DNA of 64,000 nucleotides from Salinimonas chungwhensis DSM 16280. GTDB lineage: Bacteria; Pseudomonadota; Gammaproteobacteria; Enterobacterales; Alteromonadaceae. The position numbers were made by a program, and so were the translations under genes. Where the stretch lies: positions 648,357-712,356 of the forward strand of contig NZ_KB899376.1 in NCBI RefSeq assembly GCF_000378185.1, read 5' to 3'. This document shows positions 1 to 9,491 of the stretch, piece by piece (the first letter of the stretch is position 1; every line of letters begins with the position of its first letter). The notes under the pieces were generated by a model. It was given only the letters and a program-made list of their open reading frames with translations. It had not been told where the DNA came from and ran no database searches.

Positions 1-597
<597 letters not shown>

Positions 598-640
598 GCA
601 ATGCAGATAAGGCTAATTGATTAAAACCTCTGAAAATTGT

Positions 641-670
641 AAAAAGGTGCGAATTTATCGCACCTTTTTT
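641..670 (+). terminator. Rho-independent terminator of gap
   Basis: AAAAAGGTGCGA and TCGCACCTTTTTT can pair around a short loop, and the 3' arm ends in a T run. It starts 44 bases after the gap stop codon and separates gap from the mutarotase gene. Confidence 0.85.
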
Positions 671-732
671 ATTGTAAAGGCCGTATAGTAGTGTTCGTTT
701 CCTTGTAATAAGAGTTCAACACAGGATTATTT

Positions 733-1584
733 ATGAGCATCGCCAGCAGTATTAACATGGACGAATCATCGGGCATTACGTATCTGAATATCGACAATGA
801 CTTCGCCCAGGCCAAAATTAGCTTATATGGTGGGCATGTACTCTCTTATATACCAAAATCTGATGCAACAGAGCGTCTGTGGTTAAGCCCCCATGCGGTA
901 AAAAATGGCGACAAGCCGATCAGAGGCGGCGTTCCGGTTTGCTGGCCCTGGTTTAGCGATGATCATGGCAGAGCCAAAGGTGACTTACCTGCTCATGGGT
1001 TTCTGCGCTCACAGGTTTGGAAAATCGTTAGTTCACAAGATACCCCTGAAGGGACTGAACTTAATATGTCCCCCTCTTACACTCGGGCTGACGGCTTTGA
1101 ATACGACTGTGATGTCACACTAACCGTTTTTGTCGGTGCTACCCTTACTTTAAGTTTACAAACTGTAAATAAAGGATTGGTGCCTTTTACGTTCAACACG
1201 GCATTGCACACATATTTTCAGGTAGCCAATATTGCCGATGTACAACTAGATGGGCTTATTGGCGATTACAAGGATAAAAACGATAACTGGGCCGTGAAAA
1301 CCACTCCGCCCGACTATCGAATTGAAAAGGAAACCGATCGTATTCATCTGGATCCAGCCAAACAAGTGGTTATCAAGGAAAATACTAAACCGTTCACCCG
1401 TATCAATTCATCAGGTCATGACTCTATTGTTGTATGGAATCCATGGCAGGGAGCGGCTTCAATCTCAGACATGGATGCGTTCGGCTATAAGCATATGATT
1501 TGCGTGGAGTCCGCTTGCACACAGAATATATCACTTGCGCCCGATGAACAGCACACGCTGACGCAGATTATCCACCCCGTATAG
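733..1584 (+). CDS. yeaD: D-hexose-6-phosphate mutarotase (aldose 1-epimerase superfamily)
   Basis: Predicted to interconvert the alpha and beta anomers of glucose-6-phosphate and related sugar phosphates in the cytoplasm. The 283-residue length fits the YeaD branch of the galactose-mutarotase-like fold. Visible motifs are GGHVLSYIP near residue 33, the RGGVPVCWPWF segment near 65-75, LPAHGFLR near 87, FNTALHTYF near 155 (a catalytic His is expected here) and VVWNPW followed by CVESA near the C-terminus, which supplies the expected Glu. An AGGA box lies 9 bases before the ATG. It sits directly behind gap as in E. coli, and upstream of Entner-Doudoroff genes that consume glucose-6-phosphate. 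It has its own terminator. Confidence 0.93.
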   Translation: MSIASSINMDESSGITYLNIDNDFAQAKISLYGGHVLSYIPKSDATERLWLSPHAVKNGDKPIRGGVPVCWPWFSDDHGRAKGDLPAHGFLRSQVWKIVSSQDTPEGTELNMSPSYTRADGFEYDCDVTLTVFVGATLTLSLQTVNKGLVPFTFNTALHTYFQVANIADVQLDGLIGDYKDKNDNWAVKTTPPDYRIEKETDRIHLDPAKQVVIKENTKPFTRINSSGHDSIVVWNPWQGAASISDMDAFGYKHMICVESACTQNISLAPDEQHTLTQIIHPV

Positions 1585-1608
1585 ACTATCAGCCAGCCTG
1601 TTGCAGAA

Positions 1609-1634
1609 ACGGCCCCTCAGGGGCCGTTTTTGTA
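1609..1634 (+). terminator. Rho-independent terminator of the mutarotase gene
   Basis: ACGGCCCC and GGGGCCGT form a GC-rich stem with a three-base loop, followed by TTTTTG and a longer T-rich run. It lies 24 bases past the stop codon. Confidence 0.9.
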
Positions 1635-1766
1635 TTTTTTTTATTTTCAAAAAAGTTTTAAAAGCCAATAGGCTCTTTTTGTGCTTTTTCCCGTATAAGA
1701 TTTCAATGAGTCGGGGCGTGCTGGTTGTTGCGCACTTTTAAAACACAGGTAGGGAAACTAAAACCC

Positions 1767-2336
1767 ATGAAAAACATCATCAAATCAGCTGTATTCGCCA
1801 GTCTTCTTTGCGCGTCATTTTCTTCGATGGCTTTATCAAAAACAGTCAAGGGCACTTACGTGCCGGTGAAGGGTACGGTAGAAACATTTGAAGTATCCGA
1901 TCCAGCGCTGGGAGAGCCGCCTGAACAACTGGGTACCTACAAAATTTATCTAGTCAATAAAGACTGGCAAAGTCTAACTGGTCAGGAGCGAAAAACAACG
2001 CGCTATTTGATAAAAGTTGAAGGTTTAGTAGCCGGTAAAATTAATCCACTGACTGGGCTTGCCTCGCATAAATTGGTAGGGAAAAAGCAGGATTATACAT
2101 TTCGTTCAGAGAACGATTTGCTGATCCCTTTATCGGGAGACTTCATCTGCTCTGGTGGGAGCCCATTAGTTATAAACGAGCAAATAAATTTGGTAAAAGG
2201 AACTGGCAAATATAGTAATTTGGACACTGGTACTGTTGTCCTTAGCGGCGTTATAAATAATTGCCCGGGCGATGAGGATTTCGGTAAGAACAATCTTAAA
2301 GTTATTCCTCACCAGGGTAGCGTAACCTTTAATTAA
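1767..2336 (+). CDS. Secreted protein of unknown function
   Basis: I do not recognise a family. From the ATG at 1767 the product is 189 residues and begins with a clear Sec signal peptide: MKNIIK, a hydrophobic core (SAVFASLLCASF) and a likely cleavage after SSMA. The mature part is rich in beta-forming and polar residues, with no membrane segment. It contains two cysteines, in FICSGG and NNCPGD, that could form a disulfide in the periplasm or outside the cell. A TTG codon at 1725 would add 14 residues in front of the signal peptide and is unlikely; a GGTAGGGA box precedes the chosen ATG at some distance. The gene stands alone between two terminators, so the context gives no function. Confidence 0.75.
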   Translation: MKNIIKSAVFASLLCASFSSMALSKTVKGTYVPVKGTVETFEVSDPALGEPPEQLGTYKIYLVNKDWQSLTGQERKTTRYLIKVEGLVAGKINPLTGLASHKLVGKKQDYTFRSENDLLIPLSGDFICSGGSPLVINEQINLVKGTGKYSNLDTGTVVLSGVINNCPGDEDFGKNNLKVIPHQGSVTFN

Positions 2337-2344
2337 TCGGCATT

Positions 2345-2382
2345 AAAAAAAGACCGTCTCAGATTTCTGGCACGGTCTTTTT
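2345..2382. terminator. Bidirectional terminator between the secreted protein gene and eda
   Basis: AAAAAGACCGT (2347-2357) and ACGGTCTTTTT (2372-2382) are perfectly complementary over 11 bp. Each strand ends the hairpin with a T run, so it can serve both the plus-strand gene ending at 2336 and the minus-strand Entner-Doudoroff operon ending at 2427. Confidence 0.85.
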
Positions 2383-2412
2383 AACTATATTACAGCTTAA
2401 CTATATTACAGC
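2381..2412. repeat. Perfect 16-bp tandem duplication
   Basis: TTAACTATATTACAGC occurs twice head to tail, at 2381-2396 and 2397-2412, with no mismatch. The first copy overlaps the last two bases of the terminator stem. It lies between the terminator and the end of eda and looks like a recent slippage duplication. Confidence 0.9.
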
Positions 2413-2426
2413 ACAAAACGCAATGC

Positions 2427-3071
2427 TTAATTCTTAGCGCCTTCTACTGCCTCTTTAGCTAATTGCGTGATGCGATCCCAGTCACCTGATTCAATAGCAT
2501 CATCCGGCGCGATCCACGATCCGCCCACACAAGCTACATTTTTTAATGCCAGGTAAGATCTATAATTTTCAGGACTGATGCCACCTGTAGGGCAAAATGT
2601 AACATCAGGGAAAGGACCGCTGATAGATTTAATCGCTTTTATGCCACCAGACGCTTCAGCCGGGAAAAATTTCATGTGTGTATAGCCGGCATCTTTACCT
2701 TTCATGAGATCAGACGTAGATGAGATTCCAGGAATCAATGGAATAGAACATTGCTTGCCCGCTTCCAGCAAATCGGCTGTCATACCAGGGCTGATAGCAA
2801 ACTTTGCCCCGGCATCAGTCACCTCTTTCAGCTGTTGAGCATTTGTAACCGTTCCTGCACCAATCAGTGCATCCGGTACTTCCTGGGCAATTCTGCGTAT
2901 AACGTCAAGCGCCGCAGGCGTACGCAAAGTGACTTCCAACACTTTGATACCACCGGCCATAAGCGCTTTGGCCAGCGGTACAGCCTTGTCAGCATCCTTG
3001 ATTACCAGAACAGGTACAACCGGGCCAGCCGCAAAAATTTCCGCTGGGGAAAGGGTCCAATTTTTTGTCAT
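2427..3071 (-). CDS. eda: 2-keto-3-deoxy-6-phosphogluconate aldolase (bifunctional KDPG / 4-hydroxy-2-oxoglutarate aldolase)
   Basis: Class I aldolase that splits KDPG into pyruvate and glyceraldehyde-3-phosphate, the last step of the Entner-Doudoroff pathway. The 214-residue length is normal. The family motifs are present: [10 protein letters not shown] near residue 45 (catalytic Glu), [11 protein letters not shown] near 71, SPGMTADLL near 94, and [12 protein letters not shown] near 132 with the Schiff-base Lys. [11 protein letters not shown] near 160 holds the phosphate-binding loop. It is the last gene of a minus-strand operon. Its ATG overlaps the TGA of glk in an ATGA (3068-3071), which points to translational coupling. 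Expression is expected to follow the HexR-controlled zwf promoter. Confidence 0.97.
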   Translation of the reverse strand: MTKNWTLSPAEIFAAGPVVPVLVIKDADKAVPLAKALMAGGIKVLEVTLRTPAALDVIRRIAQEVPDALIGAGTVTNAQQLKEVTDAGAKFAISPGMTADLLEAGKQCSIPLIPGISSTSDLMKGKDAGYTHMKFFPAEASGGIKAIKSISGPFPDVTFCPTGGISPENYRSYLALKNVACVGGSWIAPDDAIESGDWDRITQLAKEAVEGAKN

Positions 3072-4027
3072 AATTCACTCGCAATATGTTGTTGTAGATA
3101 CGCCGCTGCCCCTAACAATCCATGATCGGGTTCTGCAATAAGATAGGTAGGAATATTCTTCACGTAATGTTTCATCTGGCCCTTCGCTTCAAAGCGGGCA
3201 CGAAAGTCACTTTGCTTGATAAAATCTACAAAGCGATTAGCAATACCACCGCCGATAAATACGCCGCCAGTGGTGGCCATATTTAGTGCCAGGTTGCCGG
3301 CGAAGCTTCCCATAATACGGCAGAATTGGTGTAATGTTGCTTCGCAAACCTCACACTCGCCGGCTAGCGCTTTGGTAGTTACCTCCGCCGGATCTGTGAT
3401 TTCAGAAGTCACGCCTTTGGCCTGCGCCAGTGCGGCATAAATATTTAACAGACCTCTGCCTGACATAACTTCTTCAGCCGATGCGCGGCCATGCATATTC
3501 TGTAAATGTCGCCAGACAACGATGTCAGTTTCATCCACCGGCGCAAAATCCATGTGCCCACCCTCACCGTCAAGGGTCTGCCAGCCGGCGGCTGTCATCG
3601 TGATATGCTCCACACCCAAACCAGTACCTGGCCCAAACACCGCGATATTACCATGTTCGATTGCTTTGCCATGACCAAGTTGAATAACCTGGTCATCAGA
3701 TAGCGTGGGTAGTGAATGCGCTACCGCTGTAAAATCGTTGATTACATATAATGAGTCCAGGTGAAGCTGCTGACGTAACGCTTGTTGTGAAAATGCCCAA
3801 CTATGATTGGTCATTTCTACCTGATCGCCTAACACCGGACATGCTATGCCGATACATCCATGGGTAAAGCGGTATTCACGAAGGTCAGTAAAATATGCCT
3901 GAATCGCCAGATCGATACTGGCAAAATCATCACATATATACTTCTTAATGTCCGCCACACCGTTTTCGGTCACCCTGGCCAGGCGGATGTTGGTGCCGCC
4001 AACATCTGCAACGAACTTTTCACTCAT
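3068..4027 (-). CDS. glk: Glucokinase
   Basis: ATP-dependent phosphorylation of glucose to glucose-6-phosphate, feeding zwf. From the chosen start the protein is 319 residues, close to the 321 of E. coli Glk. The ATP-binding [11 protein letters not shown] motif is at the N-terminus; [11 protein letters not shown] near residue 93 carries the catalytic Asp; [10 protein letters not shown] and [11 protein letters not shown] follow near 130-155, and [13 protein letters not shown] near 260. A longer frame reaches 4060, but the ATG at 4027 forms an ATGA overlap with the edd stop and matches the family N-terminus, so it is preferred. It lies between edd and eda, so sugar entry and its catabolism are co-transcribed. 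Confidence 0.95.
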   Translation of the reverse strand: MSEKFVADVGGTNIRLARVTENGVADIKKYICDDFASIDLAIQAYFTDLREYRFTHGCIGIACPVLGDQVEMTNHSWAFSQQALRQQLHLDSLYVINDFTAVAHSLPTLSDDQVIQLGHGKAIEHGNIAVFGPGTGLGVEHITMTAAGWQTLDGEGGHMDFAPVDETDIVVWRHLQNMHGRASAEEVMSGRGLLNIYAALAQAKGVTSEITDPAEVTTKALAGECEVCEATLHQFCRIMGSFAGNLALNMATTGGVFIGGGIANRFVDFIKQSDFRARFEAKGQMKHYVKNIPTYLIAEPDHGLLGAAAYLQQHIASEL

Positions 4028-5853
4028 AGCGCCTGCTCCTGAGTGTAAAATAACGAACAAGCGCCTTCTTCAGCACCCGTCATCACTGAGCGCATGCCAG
4101 CAAATAACTCACGCCCCATCCCTTCATGATGATTGTCCAGATCAGCTTTGGCAGGTTCGCGGGCATCCAGCTCACTATCGTCAACACATAACGTCAATTC
4201 ACCCGTCTGTGTATTAAGCTCAACCAAATCACCGTTTTTCACTTTGGCCAGCAACCCACCGTTAAATGCTTCTGGGGTGACATGAATAGCCGCTGGCACT
4301 TTACCGGAGGCTCCGGACATTCGGCCGTCAGTTACCAATGCTACCTGATATCCGCGATCCTGAAGGACACCTAATGGTGGTGTGAGGCGATGTAATTCAG
4401 GCATACCAATCGCAGAAGGGCCCTGGAAGCGAACCACCACAATGCAATCTTTATCTAAATCGCCATCCCGGAATGCTTCGTCCAGCTCAAACTGGTCCTC
4501 AAATACGACCGCCGGGGCTTTGATATGACAATGAGGGTTAGGCAGCGCCGATGTTTTAATAACCGCACGGCCAAGATTTCCATCAAGAACGCTTAGTCCG
4601 CCATCTGGTTTAAAAGGCGAGGCCACTGAAGATAGAACGCTGGTATCAGCCGAAACGCCGGCGCCGTCACGCCAGACCAACTCACCGTCTTCCATGCGGG
4701 GTTCCTGGGTATAACGATCAAGGCCATGTCCACAAATGGTATTAACATCATTGTGTAACAAGCCATTATCCAGTAATTCTTTGAACAATACTGCCATGCC
4801 GCCTGCAGCAACAAAGTGATTTATATCAGCTGACCCATTGGGATAGATGCGTGTTAACAGAGGTACCGCATTGGATATTTCTGAAAAATCATCCCACGTT
4901 ATAATAATGCCAGCGGCACGAGCCACAGCAACAAGATGCATAGTATGATTCGTTGAGCCACCGGTGGCCAATAGCGCGACCAGACCATTAACGATGGCTT
5001 TTTCATCCACAATATGACCAATGGGCATGTAATCATTACCCAGATCCGTTAAACGAGTGGCCTGGATGGATGCTGCTTTAGTCAACGCATCGCGCAAAGG
5101 CGTGCCCGGATTGACAAAAGAGGCGCCCGGCAAGTGCAGACCCATCGTTTCCACTACCAACTGGTTAGAGTTGGCTGTCCCGTAGAAGGTGCAAGTGCCA
5201 GCTGAGTGGTATGACTGTGATTCTGCTTCCAACAACTCTTCACGCCCTACTTTGCCCTCGGCAAATTCCTGTCTGACACGCGCTTTGTCTTTGTTAGGCA
5301 GACCTGAAGGCATTGGGCCCGCCGGCACAAATACGGTTGGCAGGTGGCCAAACGATAATGAACCTAAGAGCAGCCCTGGCACGATTTTGTCGCAGATTCC
5401 CAGCATCATAGCTGAATCAAACATATTATGGGAAAGTGCAACAGCGGTCGCCTGTGCAATCACATCGCGGCTCATGAGACTCAGGTCCATCCCCGGGTTC
5501 CCCTGGGTAACGCCATCACACATAGCCGGAACACCGCCGGCAAACTGCGCTACACTACCTACTTCTTTGATAGCCTCTTTAATTATTGAGGGGTAGCTTT
5601 CGTAGGGTTGGTGTGCAGAAAGCATATCGTTATACGCAGACACAATAGCGACATTCGCCTTGGTCATACTGCGCAAATCAGATTTTTCACTACTGCCACA
5701 GGCGGCAAACCCATGCGCAAGGTTACCACAGGAAAGCTCACCGCGATGTGGCCCCTCTCGACGGGCCTTATCAATTTTAGCCAGGTATGCTTTACGGGTT
5801 GCTTTGCTACGCTCGGTGATACGTTGCGTAATTTCGGCGATTTGATTGTTCAT
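4024..5853 (-). CDS. edd: 6-phosphogluconate dehydratase
   Basis: Iron-sulfur dehydratase (IlvD/Edd family) that turns 6-phosphogluconate into KDPG, the committed step of the Entner-Doudoroff pathway. At 609 residues it is close to the E. coli enzyme (603). Visible features are the [12 protein letters not shown] region near residue 53, [15 protein letters not shown] near 111, [14 protein letters not shown] near 148, [11 protein letters not shown] near 220 and [15 protein letters not shown] near 510. The cysteines in these motifs are the ones expected to hold the cluster. An AGGAGAAACCG box stands directly before the ATG. Upstream pgl ends 9 bases away and downstream glk overlaps by 4. Confidence 0.97.
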   Translation of the reverse strand: MNNQIAEITQRITERSKATRKAYLAKIDKARREGPHRGELSCGNLAHGFAACGSSEKSDLRSMTKANVAIVSAYNDMLSAHQPYESYPSIIKEAIKEVGSVAQFAGGVPAMCDGVTQGNPGMDLSLMSRDVIAQATAVALSHNMFDSAMMLGICDKIVPGLLLGSLSFGHLPTVFVPAGPMPSGLPNKDKARVRQEFAEGKVGREELLEAESQSYHSAGTCTFYGTANSNQLVVETMGLHLPGASFVNPGTPLRDALTKAASIQATRLTDLGNDYMPIGHIVDEKAIVNGLVALLATGGSTNHTMHLVAVARAAGIIITWDDFSEISNAVPLLTRIYPNGSADINHFVAAGGMAVLFKELLDNGLLHNDVNTICGHGLDRYTQEPRMEDGELVWRDGAGVSADTSVLSSVASPFKPDGGLSVLDGNLGRAVIKTSALPNPHCHIKAPAVVFEDQFELDEAFRDGDLDKDCIVVVRFQGPSAIGMPELHRLTPPLGVLQDRGYQVALVTDGRMSGASGKVPAAIHVTPEAFNGGLLAKVKNGDLVELNTQTGELTLCVDDSELDAREPAKADLDNHHEGMGRELFAGMRSVMTGAEEGACSLFYTQEQAL

Positions 5854-5862
5854 CGGTTTCTC

Positions 5863-6555
5863 CTACGGGGCCCACATCAGCGTTACAGGTGCACGGTTAA
5901 CAACAGCAGTAACGGGCTTCTCAATTTCAGTATTATTTTCAAGTGCGTCCAATAACACTGACTTCTTCTTGTCACCGGTAAGGTGAATGAAAATATTCCG
6001 GCTGTGTAACAATGCAGGTAATGTCAGCGAAATTCGCTGATGAGGAGCAGTGGTTGGTTGCACGGCAATACAAATTTTGCCGCTGGACATATTAAGTCCA
6101 TCTTCTATTTGATCAGAGCACGGAAAAAGTGACGCAGTATGACCATCTTCACCCATACCCAAAATGAGTGCATCAAAGGGCTGTGGCATACTGGAAAGGC
6201 GTGATTCCACCTCAGCAATGGCGCTGTTGGCATCTTCATCCTTGGTAATCGGCGATATAAAATGCGCCTGACTAGCCTTATTCTGTAACAAATGTTCCCG
6301 AACCAGTTTAGTATTACTGGCGTCATCAGTTTCGTCGACCCAACGCTCATCGGCTAACGTAATATCTACCCGGGACCAGTCAATATCCGCTTCACTGAGT
6401 GTTTTAAACAGGCCTACCGGGGTACGCCCACCACTCACTACCAGGCTTGCTCGTCCGCGAGTGGTGATCCCTTCTTGTAATATCTCTACTAACGACTTGG
6501 CAAAAGAGGCCGTAAGAATATCCGGATTGTCAAAATGCTTTTGTGTTAGTGCCAT
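5863..6555 (-). CDS. pgl: 6-phosphogluconolactonase (NagB/SOL type)
   Basis: Hydrolyses 6-phosphogluconolactone, the product of Zwf, to 6-phosphogluconate. The 230-residue protein has the family signatures SGGRTPVGLF near residue 41, DITLADERWVDETD near 63 and GMGEDGHTASLFP near 133, the last containing the catalytic His. The ATG lies one base after the zwf TAA, so the two are translated almost end to end. The next gene, edd, starts 9 bases past its stop. Substrate flow along the operon therefore follows gene order: Zwf, Pgl, Edd. Confidence 0.96.
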   Translation of the reverse strand: MALTQKHFDNPDILTASFAKSLVEILQEGITTRGRASLVVSGGRTPVGLFKTLSEADIDWSRVDITLADERWVDETDDASNTKLVREHLLQNKASQAHFISPITKDEDANSAIAEVESRLSSMPQPFDALILGMGEDGHTASLFPCSDQIEDGLNMSSGKICIAVQPTTAPHQRISLTLPALLHSRNIFIHLTGDKKKSVLLDALENNTEIEKPVTAVVNRAPVTLMWAP

Positions 6556-6556
6556 A

Positions 6557-8050
6557 TTATCTCTTCTTTGTCAGTTTACTTTCATACCAGCTACGATTTT
6601 CCCGCGCTAACAGGCCAATTGAGGCCACTGGGCCCCAGGTACCCGCCTGGTATGGTTCCGGTGGTTCCGAAGAATTACTCCAGGCCTCTAAAATGGAATC
6701 AACCCAGTTCCAGGCCTGTTCAACTTCGTCGCGTCGCACAAATAGCGCCTGGTTACCCAGCATGACCTCTAACAGCAGCTTTTCGTAAGCATCCGGGATG
6801 CGCTCTTCAGAAAATGCTTCAGAGAAACTCAAATCAAGCTTGGACTTTTGCAAATCCATCGAGCCGGAACTGGTCAGCCCGGGAATTTTGTTCATCACAG
6901 TAATCTGAACGCCTTCGTCCGGTTGCAGTCGAATCACAAGCTTGTTGGGTGGCAAACTGTTAAAGCTATCGCCAAACAAATTATGCGGCTGCCTTTTGAA
7001 ATAAATCACGACCTCTGACACCTTAGTTGGCATACGTTTGCCGGTGCGCAGATAAAAAGGAACACCCGCCCAACGCCAGTTGTCTATTTCCGCCTTAATT
7101 GCCACAAACGTTTCAGTCTTACTGCGGGTATTGGCATCCTCTTCTTCCAGATAACCCGGGACTTCTTCGCCCTTGACGAATCCTGTGGTGTATTGCCCGC
7201 GCACTGTGACATCATTGATGTTTGAGCTGTTAATTGGTCGCAGTGCTTTAAGCACTTTTAGTTTTTCATCACGAATGCTGTCAGCATCCAATGTGGCCGG
7301 CGGCTCCATCGCCACCAGACTAAGAATTTGCAGCAGATGATTTTGCACCATGTCACGCATTTGGCCGGCATCATCAAAATATCCCCAGCGACCTTCAATT
7401 CCCACAGACTCTGCGACACTAATTTGTACGTGGTCTATACAATTATGATCCCAGTTCGTAGTGAAAATGCTGTTGGCAAAGCGAAGAGCAATCAGATTAA
7501 GCACTGTCTCTTTGCCCAGATAATGATCTATTCGGTAAATTTGCGATTCGTTAAAATACTCGGAGACCTCGTCATTAATCACCTTCGACGAGTCGAGGTC
7601 ATGACCGATAGGTTTTTCAAGCACTACACGAACACTACTATCTATAATGTTGCAGCCGTGTAACCCCCTGCAGATATCACCATAAATCGCCGGTGGTGTC
7701 GCCAGGTAACACACCATGACCCGTTGCGGGTCAACAACGTCATCAAATACTTTATAGCTGTCGATATCTTTCATATCTACCTGGATGTAGTCCAGGCGCT
7801 CGCACAGCCGCTTCCAGGTATCTTCGCACAGGGATTTGTCGCTGAACTTCTCAATATTTGATTTTACTTCTGCGATATACTCATCTTTTGTCATCGCCTG
7901 ACGAGCGACACCAATGATGGTGGTATCCGGGTGGAGCAGTTCAGCTTTTTCTAACTGATATAGTGATGGCAGCAGCTTGCGCCGTGACAAATCACCCATG
8001 GTGCCAAACAACACAAAGTCGCAGGGCTCAAAAGAATTATCCATTACCAT
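6557..8050 (-). CDS. zwf: Glucose-6-phosphate 1-dehydrogenase
   Basis: NADP-linked oxidation of glucose-6-phosphate to 6-phosphogluconolactone. It is the first gene of the minus-strand Entner-Doudoroff operon (zwf-pgl-edd-glk-eda). The 497 residues carry the N-terminal nucleotide-binding FGTMGDLSRRKLLPSLY, the active-site RIDHYLGKETV near residue 172 and FYLRTGKRMP near 330. The start at 8050 has an AAAAGG box 8 bases upstream; a second ATG two codons in (8044) is less well spaced. The interval to divergent hexR contains two HexR-like palindromes, so repression by HexR and relief by KDPG are expected from the known family. Confidence 0.97.
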   Translation of the reverse strand: MVMDNSFEPCDFVLFGTMGDLSRRKLLPSLYQLEKAELLHPDTTIIGVARQAMTKDEYIAEVKSNIEKFSDKSLCEDTWKRLCERLDYIQVDMKDIDSYKVFDDVVDPQRVMVCYLATPPAIYGDICRGLHGCNIIDSSVRVVLEKPIGHDLDSSKVINDEVSEYFNESQIYRIDHYLGKETVLNLIALRFANSIFTTNWDHNCIDHVQISVAESVGIEGRWGYFDDAGQMRDMVQNHLLQILSLVAMEPPATLDADSIRDEKLKVLKALRPINSSNINDVTVRGQYTTGFVKGEEVPGYLEEEDANTRSKTETFVAIKAEIDNWRWAGVPFYLRTGKRMPTKVSEVVIYFKRQPHNLFGDSFNSLPPNKLVIRLQPDEGVQITVMNKIPGLTSSGSMDLQKSKLDLSFSEAFSEERIPDAYEKLLLEVMLGNQALFVRRDEVEQAWNWVDSILEAWSNSSEPPEPYQAGTWGPVASIGLLARENRSWYESKLTKKR

Positions 8051-8143
8051 ATTGTCGACCTTTTAATGATAGCGGGAAACCCTACATTCAGTCAGGTAGG
8101 TTAAGGGATTCCACTGATGGTATTGCGCATAGTTAACATTAAA

Positions 8144-8158
8144 TGTAGTAAAATTACA
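8144..8158. promoter_or_regulatory. HexR operator candidate 1 (zwf/hexR interval)
   Basis: TGTAGTAAAATTACA has half-sites TGTAG and TTACA and matches the published HexR consensus TGTAATwwwATTACA with one change in the left half-site. It lies 94 bases before zwf and 160 before hexR, which transcribe away from each other. Confidence 0.75.
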
Positions 8159-8223
8159 ACTTTCATGCAATCCGATGCGTTTTATCTTTTCATTCTACCT
8201 GATAACCGTTCAGGTTACTCGGT

Positions 8224-8238
8224 TGTTAAAAAATTACA
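8224..8238. promoter_or_regulatory. HexR operator candidate 2 (zwf/hexR interval)
   Basis: TGTTAAAAAATTACA has one good half-site (TTACA) and one weaker one (TGTTA). It is 80 bases from candidate 1 and closer to hexR, so it could serve autoregulation. Weaker than candidate 1. Confidence 0.5.
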
Positions 8239-8318
8239 TTCCTCTTGTCACCCGCTGTACATCAAGTAGTATAGGCGCATGCAACAGGGACTGACTTTTA
8301 TTTAAGTGCTTAAGCCGT

Positions 8319-9167
8319 ATGAATATTCTTGAAAAAATTGCCCAGAGCAAATCAGCTTTCAGTAAATCTGAAAAAAAAGTGGCCGAAGTAATCCTGGCCA
8401 ATCCGCAAACCGCTATTCATTCAAGTATCGCGACGCTGGCGAAAATGTCAGATGTTAGTGAACCTACAGTCAATCGGTTCTGCCGACGCCTTGATACTAA
8501 AGGTTATCCTGACTTTAAACTGCACCTGGCGCAAAGTCTTGCTAATGGTACCCCCTATGTAAACCGACATGTGGACGAAGGTGATGGCCCGCAGGAATAC
8601 ACTAACAAAATTTTTGAATCTACGATGGCATCACTGGAAGTTGCGCGTCAGTCTGTAGACATAAACGTAGTAAACCGTGTCGTGGATTTGCTGACTCAGG
8701 CACAAAAAATATCCTTTTTTGGCCTGGGGGCTTCAGCATCGGTCGCACACGATGCCCTGAATAAGTTTTTTCGCTTCAATGTGCCTGTGGTTTATTTTGA
8801 AGATATTCTCATGCAGCGAATGAGTTGTATGAATTCTTCAGACGGAGATGTCGTGGTTTTGTTCTCTCACACCGGCAGAACCAAAAGCCTGGTGGAAATT
8901 GCGCAGATCGCTCGTCACAATGATGCCACAGTAGTAGGTATTACGTCTGCTGGCAGCCCACTGGCTAACGAATGCAGCTACGTGTTGTCGCTTGAAGTCC
9001 CTGAGGATACGGATATGTATATGCCCATGGCATCGCGTATTGCCCAGTTAACCCTGGTCGACGTTCTTGCTACCGGGTTCACGCTTCGCCGCGGCAATAA
9101 ATTTCGGGAAAATCTCAAACGCGTTAAAGACACATTACGTAACTCTCGCTACGAAAAACGGGATTGA
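8319..9167 (+). CDS. hexR: HexR, RpiR-family transcriptional regulator of central carbon metabolism
   Basis: DNA-binding regulator whose known effector is KDPG; in related bacteria it represses Entner-Doudoroff and glycolytic genes and activates gluconeogenic ones such as ppsA. The 282 residues show the RpiR helix-turn-helix at the N-terminus (ATLAKMSDVSEPTVNRFCRR near residue 40), then a SIS sugar-phosphate domain with FFGLGASASVAHDA near 132 and VVLFSHTGRTKSLVEIA near 187. It is divergent from zwf, with palindromic sites between them. The ribosome-binding site before 8319 is weak. Family and placement make the call nearly certain. Confidence 0.96.
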   Translation: MNILEKIAQSKSAFSKSEKKVAEVILANPQTAIHSSIATLAKMSDVSEPTVNRFCRRLDTKGYPDFKLHLAQSLANGTPYVNRHVDEGDGPQEYTNKIFESTMASLEVARQSVDINVVNRVVDLLTQAQKISFFGLGASASVAHDALNKFFRFNVPVVYFEDILMQRMSCMNSSDGDVVVLFSHTGRTKSLVEIAQIARHNDATVVGITSAGSPLANECSYVLSLEVPEDTDMYMPMASRIAQLTLVDVLATGFTLRRGNKFRENLKRVKDTLRNSRYEKRD

Positions 9168-9387
9168 AGAGCAGCCCACCCTGGCATCGTAATTTCAAAC
9201 GCGGCGCCTGGCGCTCCCACCGCTTAGAATGGAAAGTTTACGCTCGCTTCGCTATCTCGTTTAGGATGTAATACATTTGTGATCTAAAATCTTTATTATT
9301 CTGAACGAATAGTAAACAATACTGGTATGTTCAGTATGGAATTGTTAGGCATAACATTCACATTTATGTAAAATTCACCTACTATCC

Positions 9388-9402
9388 TGTAATAAAATTA
9401 CG
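9388..9402. promoter_or_regulatory. HexR operator candidate 3 (upstream of pyk)
   Basis: TGTAATAAAATTACG matches the HexR consensus except for the last base. It is 90 bases before the pyk start, in the 324-base hexR-pyk interval. Apart from this site and an AT-rich stretch at 9250-9400 I see no gene or clear hairpin in that interval. Confidence 0.7.
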
Positions 9403-9491
9403 TAACGTGGTTACACAATCGCGACAATGACACTTACTTGCGTTACGATCATTCTGAATTTTCACTATAAGCAACGAAGCGACTGAATACT

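Noticed and set aside
9168-9491. Repetitive-looking GGCGCC/GCGCTC stretch after hexR as a terminator
   Set aside because: No stem with a following T tract could be drawn.
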